Below are positions 59,634 through 64,000 of a stretch of DNA of 64,000 nucleotides, piece by piece. The DNA is taken from assembly GCF_001642935.1 (NCBI RefSeq), contig NZ_CP016761.1, forward strand, positions 930,001-994,000. Direction: 5' to 3'. The DNA comes from Fictibacillus arsenicus (GTDB lineage: Bacteria; Bacillota; Bacilli; Bacillales; Fictibacillaceae). How positions within the stretch are numbered: position 1 is the stretch's first letter; the number at the start of each line of letters is the position of its first letter. A program made the position numbers and the translations under genes. Below the pieces are notes generated by a model. That model made no database searches. It saw nothing but the letters and a program-made list of their open reading frames with translations, and was not told the DNA's origin.

Positions 59634-59669
59634 CTAAATTTTAATAAAACTTATAAGGAGCGCGGGTGA

Positions 59670-61835
59670 ATGAACAATAACCGGATTACATCGTTAATAG
59701 AAAAAATGACGGTTCACGAAAAGATCTCCCAGCTGATTCAGCTTGCAACGCCATTCTATGAAGGCGCTGCCAATGGAGGTCAGATTACTGGACCGATGCA
59801 GGAGCTTGGTATACAGAAGGAAGATGTTATAAATAGCGGATCTGTATTAGGGGCTTCAGGTGCAAAAGAAGTGAGAAGCATCCAGGAAGCTCATTTAAAG
59901 GAAAACAGACTTGGCATTCCGCTCTTAATGATGGCGGACATTGTTCATGGGTACAAAACCATTTTTCCCGTTCCTTTAGCGATTGGCTGTTCATGGGATT
60001 TAGAAGACGCTGAAAAAAGTGCTGAGATCGCAGCAAAAGAAGCATCAGTAAGCGGTGTTCATGTTACTTTTGCACCGATGGTTGATTTAGTACGCGACCC
60101 CCGCTGGGGAAGAGTTATGGAAAGCACCGGTGAAGATCCCTTCCTGAACAGCGAGTTTGCAAGAGCATTTGTTAGAGGCTTTCAGGGCAATGACCTCTCA
60201 AATGAGACAGACCGTGTAGCAGCGTGTGTGAAACACTTCGCAGCATATGGGGCAGCTGAAGGAGGCCGTGATTATAACACGGTAGATATGTCAGAGCGTC
60301 AGCTTCGCGAATCCTATCTTCCTGCATATAAAGCGGCACTTGATGAAGGCTGTGAGATGGTGATGACTGCTTTTAACACAGTAGATGGAATTCCTGCTAC
60401 AGGCAACAAAAGACTGATGCGAGACATGCTTCGCGAAGAGATGGGCTTCAACGGTGTATTGATTTCCGACTGGGGAGCTGTGAAAGAACAGATTCCGCAC
60501 GGTGTCGCGAGAGATGAAAAGGAAGCTGCTGAAAAAGCGATTCAGGCTGGAGTCGATATCGAAATGATGACTTCGTGCTATGCACATCACTTACAGTCAC
60601 TTATAGAAGAAGGAAAAGTTGAAGAAAAAACGGTAGATGAAGCTGTTTATCGTATTTTAGAGCTTAAGGAAAAGCTTGGACTCTTTGAAAATCCTTATCG
60701 CGGTGCAGATGAAGAGCGTGAGAAAGAAATCGTGCTTTCTGAAACACATCGTGAAGCTGCATACGAACTAGCAGTAAAATCAAGTGTGCTACTCAAGAAT
60801 GATGGAATTCTTCCTTTAAATAAAGAAAAGAAAATTGCGCTGATCGGACCATTTGCAAAAAGCGGAGATATTTTAGGGCCTTGGTCTTGGTTAGGCTCCA
60901 AAGATGAAGCGGTTACTTTATTTGACGGGATTTCCAAAAAAGTCAGCTCCGAAAATCTTTTAGTTGAAAAAGGCTGTAACGTTGAAACAGGATCTGAAGA
61001 ACTTTTTAATAAGGCGATCTCACAAGCAAAAAAAGCAGATGTCATCGTTCTCGCGCTTGGAGAAGATTCTGAAATGAGCGGTGAAGCAGGGTGTCGTGCA
61101 GACATTCGTTTGCCGGAAATTCAGCTGGAACTTATCTCAAAAATGAAAGAGCTTGGAAAACCTGTTGCATTCGTTCTATTTAACGGCCGGCCGCTTGATC
61201 TGACTGGAATCGAAGGGCAAGCGGATGCCATTTTAGAAGCTTGGTATCCGGGAACGGAAGGTGGAAATGCTGTTGCAGACCTTCTTTTTGGAGACCGTAA
61301 TCCATCTGGAAAACTGACGATGTCGTTTCCACATACAGTCGGACAGGTTCCTGTTTATTACAACAATTACAATACAGGACGTCCGAAAGATGCACCTGAT
61401 GCACAAATCCGTTATGTCTCTCAATACTTGGACATCCCAAATGAGCCATTATATCCGTTTGGTCATGGATTAAGTTATACGAACTATCAATACAGTGAAC
61501 TAAATCTTTCATCAAACACGATGACAACAGATCAATCACTGAATGTCTCTGTAAACGTGACGAATTCAGGTGATATAACTGGTGATGAGATCGTTCAATT
61601 ATACGTACGCGACATGGCAGGAGAAGTGGTCCGTCCTTTAAAAGAATTGAAAGCTTTTAAGAAGGTGACACTAGCACCTGGTGAAACAAAAACAGTAGAA
61701 TTCACGTTGACTGAGGAACAGCTTCGCTATCACCATGTTGACCTCACTTTTTCAAGTGACGCAGGAGAATTTACGGTATTTGTGGGCGGCAGCAGCCGTG
61801 ATGTATTGAGCGCAGAATTTGAACTTACCAAATAG
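59670..61835 (+). CDS. GH3 beta-glucosidase (sophorosidase/beta-1,2-oligoglucan-active candidate)
   Basis: The 721-residue protein without signal peptide is cytoplasmic. It has an N-terminal TIM barrel with MADIVHGYKTIFPVPL, KHFAAYGAAEGGRDYN and GVLISDWGA (nucleophile Asp267), then an alpha/beta sandwich with LALGEDSEMSGEAG, whose glutamate is a likely acid/base. A fibronectin-like domain ends it (about 610-715). Length and layout match BglX-type enzymes and Listeria Lin1840, which acts on sophoro-oligosaccharides. AAGGAGCGCGGG lies upstream. It is cotranscribed with the phosphorylase-like gene 18 bases on. Confidence 0.92.
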   Translation: MNNNRITSLIEKMTVHEKISQLIQLATPFYEGAANGGQITGPMQELGIQKEDVINSGSVLGASGAKEVRSIQEAHLKENRLGIPLLMMADIVHGYKTIFPVPLAIGCSWDLEDAEKSAEIAAKEASVSGVHVTFAPMVDLVRDPRWGRVMESTGEDPFLNSEFARAFVRGFQGNDLSNETDRVAACVKHFAAYGAAEGGRDYNTVDMSERQLRESYLPAYKAALDEGCEMVMTAFNTVDGIPATGNKRLMRDMLREEMGFNGVLISDWGAVKEQIPHGVARDEKEAAEKAIQAGVDIEMMTSCYAHHLQSLIEEGKVEEKTVDEAVYRILELKEKLGLFENPYRGADEEREKEIVLSETHREAAYELAVKSSVLLKNDGILPLNKEKKIALIGPFAKSGDILGPWSWLGSKDEAVTLFDGISKKVSSENLLVEKGCNVETGSEELFNKAISQAKKADVIVLALGEDSEMSGEAGCRADIRLPEIQLELISKMKELGKPVAFVLFNGRPLDLTGIEGQADAILEAWYPGTEGGNAVADLLFGDRNPSGKLTMSFPHTVGQVPVYYNNYNTGRPKDAPDAQIRYVSQYLDIPNEPLYPFGHGLSYTNYQYSELNLSSNTMTTDQSLNVSVNVTNSGDITGDEIVQLYVRDMAGEVVRPLKELKAFKKVTLAPGETKTVEFTLTEEQLRYHHVDLTFSSDAGEFTVFVGGSSRDVLSAEFELTK

Positions 61836-61853
61836 AGAATTGAGGGGTAACTT

Positions 61854-64000
61854 ATGAAAACTATGACGAAAGGAAACTTTGAAATTAAAGCTGGTGACTA
61901 TCGATTCGCTTTTCTGAACTCTGGTGATATTTTTGAAGTTTCTCATAATGATACGATGATCAATCAATGGATGAGCAACCCGGTCGACGGCGCTTTGAAT
62001 AACTTATATCTGCGCCTCTTTCAAAATAATGATATCAAAGTAACTCCGCTATTAGGTGTTCGTTCAAATAGTTCAGTTACTCATACAGACAGCCAAGTGT
62101 TCTGGAAAGGATCATTTGAAGGTGTTTCTTACACAGTTTCCTTTTCCTTATCAGAGAAAGGCATCTGGTTCTGGGATGTAGAGTTAGAAGGTTCTGATGT
62201 AAGAGCCGACCTCATCTACGGGCAAGACGTTGGTCTTGCTCACAGAGGGGCAGTCCGTACAAATGAGGCCTTCATCGCTCAATATGTTGATCATCGCGTT
62301 TTTGAAAAAGAAACATTAGGCTATGTAGTTTGTTCACGCCAGAACCAGCCGAACGGTACAGCATTTCCTTACCTGCAGCAAGGTTCACTGACAAAAGCAG
62401 CAGGATATGCGACTGATGGTTTTCAATTTTTTGGCCGCTCTTACAAAGAAACGGATGTACCTGAAGCATTATATAAAGAAAATCTTCCAAATGAAGTCTA
62501 TCAATACGAGTTTGCTTACATCGCTCTTCAGTCAGAAACGGTTGAACTGCAGGGGAAAGAGCAGTTTGTCTTTTATGGCTGCTTTAAGGAGGATCATCCA
62601 GAAGCGATTACTTCCGTTGAATATACTTCAGAAGTGCTTGATGCCTGGAAAGACGTGCAATCTCAAAGTGTAGAAGAAACGATTTCTCTTCCAAAAGTGA
62701 GCCTGAGCGAACAGTTTGCAGGAACATTAAAAACAGCAGATCTAACGATTGAAGAAGTAGATCAGCTATTCCCGGAAAGAATTTTAGAAGAATATGAAGG
62801 AGACACGTTGCTGTCTTTCTTCACACCTACTTATGAACATATTGTTTTAAAAGAGAAAGAAAGAATCGTAGAACGTCCGCATGGTCACATTCTAGTAACA
62901 GGCAACAACGTTCATTTAAAAGAAGATACGATCTCGACAACTTCATATATGTACGGAATCTTCAACTCTCAATTAGTTGTCGGAAACACTTCGTTTCATA
63001 AGATGATGACGAATGCCCGTAATGCACTAAATGTAATGAAAACTTCCGGTCAGCGTATTTACGTTGAATTCGAAGGCAAACTTCAACTGTTGACGATGCC
63101 ATCACTATTTGAAATGGGCTTCAACTATACACGCTGGTTGTATAAAACAGAAGATGAAATGTTTATCATCACAAACTTCACAACGGTTGATACACCTGAA
63201 GTAGAGCTGCAAGTGAAGTCAGAGAGCGGAAAGAAATACCGCTTCGTCGTTACAAATCAAGTATCCATGAACAATCAGGAATACGAAGTGCCGTTTAATA
63301 TGGAAAAAGAAGAGAATGTACTGACGTTCACTGCAGATTCTTCATCAGACAGCGCAAAAACATATGAAAACTTAAGCTATCGTATGAAAGTAACTGGGGC
63401 AGAAATGCAAGTGACGGATGAGACGATTTTCGGTGAGAACATCGAGTCTCTGTCAGCTTCGCTCGTTGTTTGTGATCTAGCTCCAGCAAGTGAATGGACG
63501 GTTACAGTTCAAGGACTCATTGACGGACAGGCGATTCCATTTACTGAAAAAGAAGCCGATATTGAAATTGAGCGATACCGTGAATTTATCCAAAATACGA
63601 ATCGCGGCTTCCATTTATCAAAGGGCGGGGAAGAAACAGCAGAACTTCAGAAGATGAACGCACTGGCACACTGGTATACGCATAACATGCTTATTCATTA
63701 TTCAGTTCCGCACGGATTGGAGCAATATGGCGGTGCAGCTTGGGGTACACGCGATGTTTGCCAGGGACCGACTGAATATTTCTTGGCCACACAGCATTAT
63801 GACGCAGTTAAAGAGATCTTGCTGACGGTATACTCACATCAATATGAAGAAACAGGGAACTGGCCGCAATGGTTCATGTTTGATCAGTATTTCAAGATTC
63901 AGCAGGAAGAATCCCATGGAGATATCATCGTTTGGCCGTTAAAAGCTGTGACTGATTATCTTGCAGCAACGCACGATTTTTCGATTTTAAATGAGGAGAT
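61854..64000 (+). CDS. 1,2-beta-oligoglucan phosphorylase-like protein (GH94 type), truncated by the window edge
   Basis: The frame is open from the ATG at 61854 (TTGAGGGGTAAC site) to the end, giving 715 residues of a family usually about 1,100 long. The N-terminal half is a beta-sandwich region. From about residue 580 the (alpha/alpha)6 domain begins, with SVPHGLEQYGGAAWGTRDVCQGPTEYFLA, where Asp634 is a plausible position for a catalytic or substrate-binding acid, then GNWPQWFMFDQY and HGDIIVWPLKAVTDYL. I assign it to the sophoro-oligosaccharide phosphorylase subgroup by these motifs and by the Listeria-like gene order. It would yield glucose 1-phosphate inside the cell. Confidence 0.8.
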   Translation, partial: MKTMTKGNFEIKAGDYRFAFLNSGDIFEVSHNDTMINQWMSNPVDGALNNLYLRLFQNNDIKVTPLLGVRSNSSVTHTDSQVFWKGSFEGVSYTVSFSLSEKGIWFWDVELEGSDVRADLIYGQDVGLAHRGAVRTNEAFIAQYVDHRVFEKETLGYVVCSRQNQPNGTAFPYLQQGSLTKAAGYATDGFQFFGRSYKETDVPEALYKENLPNEVYQYEFAYIALQSETVELQGKEQFVFYGCFKEDHPEAITSVEYTSEVLDAWKDVQSQSVEETISLPKVSLSEQFAGTLKTADLTIEEVDQLFPERILEEYEGDTLLSFFTPTYEHIVLKEKERIVERPHGHILVTGNNVHLKEDTISTTSYMYGIFNSQLVVGNTSFHKMMTNARNALNVMKTSGQRIYVEFEGKLQLLTMPSLFEMGFNYTRWLYKTEDEMFIITNFTTVDTPEVELQVKSESGKKYRFVVTNQVSMNNQEYEVPFNMEKEENVLTFTADSSSDSAKTYENLSYRMKVTGAEMQVTDETIFGENIESLSASLVVCDLAPASEWTVTVQGLIDGQAIPFTEKEADIEIERYREFIQNTNRGFHLSKGGEETAELQKMNALAHWYTHNMLIHYSVPHGLEQYGGAAWGTRDVCQGPTEYFLATQHYDAVKEILLTVYSHQYEETGNWPQWFMFDQYFKIQQEESHGDIIVWPLKAVTDYLAATHDFSILNEE

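Overview
The window looks like chromosome from a low-GC Gram-positive of the Bacillaceae (Bacillus or Fictibacillus type). The evidence is AT-rich DNA, strong AGGAGG-type ribosome sites, frequent TTG/GTG starts, U-tailed hairpin terminators between most transcription units, and Bacillus-type genes: an adaA/alkA/adaB methylation-repair operon, helD, hmp, topB, uppP, a Tat-exported phoD and a multi-PAS sporulation-type kinase. There is no rRNA, tRNA, prophage or CRISPR array. The left ~50 kb is ordinary chromosome with many small enzymes and stress genes (GNATs, VOC/glyoxalase proteins, DinB-fold proteins, hydrolases).

Layout. 1-8.6 kb: ynfA, a ring-cleaving dioxygenase, VanW protein, MBL hydrolase, then a long same-strand run from an esterase to a YunD-like phosphoesterase. 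8.7-16 kb: M3 peptidase, C26 amidohydrolase, gamma-glutamylcyclotransferase, OsmC protein, DHA2 exporter. 16-26 kb: a small HTH/membrane-protein operon with a palindromic operator, uppP, a CorC/HlyC protein, PAS kinase, AlkD-like protein, VWA lipoprotein. 26-36 kb: phoD, topB, MFS, the ada operon, a lipoprotein. 36-48 kb: DinB proteins, an APH-type kinase behind a possible leader-peptide attenuator, helD, hmp with an Fnr box, small proteins. 48-52 kb: two orphan Opp-type permeases and a few small enzymes.

52.5-64 kb holds a carbohydrate regulon. It has a secreted GH144-like glycoamylase-fold enzyme, a three-gene sugar ABC importer, a cytoplasmic GH3 beta-glucosidase and the first 715 codons of a GH94-type 1,2-beta-oligoglucan phosphorylase-like protein. 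The importer, GH3 and phosphorylase set resembles the sophoro-oligosaccharide cluster known from Listeria innocua, so beta-1,2-glucan use is the best guess. Three copies of the palindrome GAAACGTTTC, two of them just downstream of excellent sigma-A promoters, link all the transcription units to one LacI-type repressor encoded elsewhere. A perfect cre site covers the -35 box of the importer promoter.

Two repeat families are the most unusual content. The first is a non-coding ~205-310 bp element in ten copies, with GGCTGTTTTC-type inverted ends. Four copies have perfect 8-bp A/T-only (or nearly so) target duplications and two more have near-perfect ones. It looks like a MITE moved by an ISL3-like transposase. 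Its core folds into a GGTGAG...CTCACC hairpin supported by compensatory changes, and it repeatedly lands at gene 3' ends or in terminator T-tracts. The second is a set of six arrays with a 7-10 bp core repeated every 20-21 bp. The core differs between loci. Four arrays end in the same ~32-bp tail with an ACGTGT/ACACGT inverted repeat, and one of those tails is split by a MITE copy.
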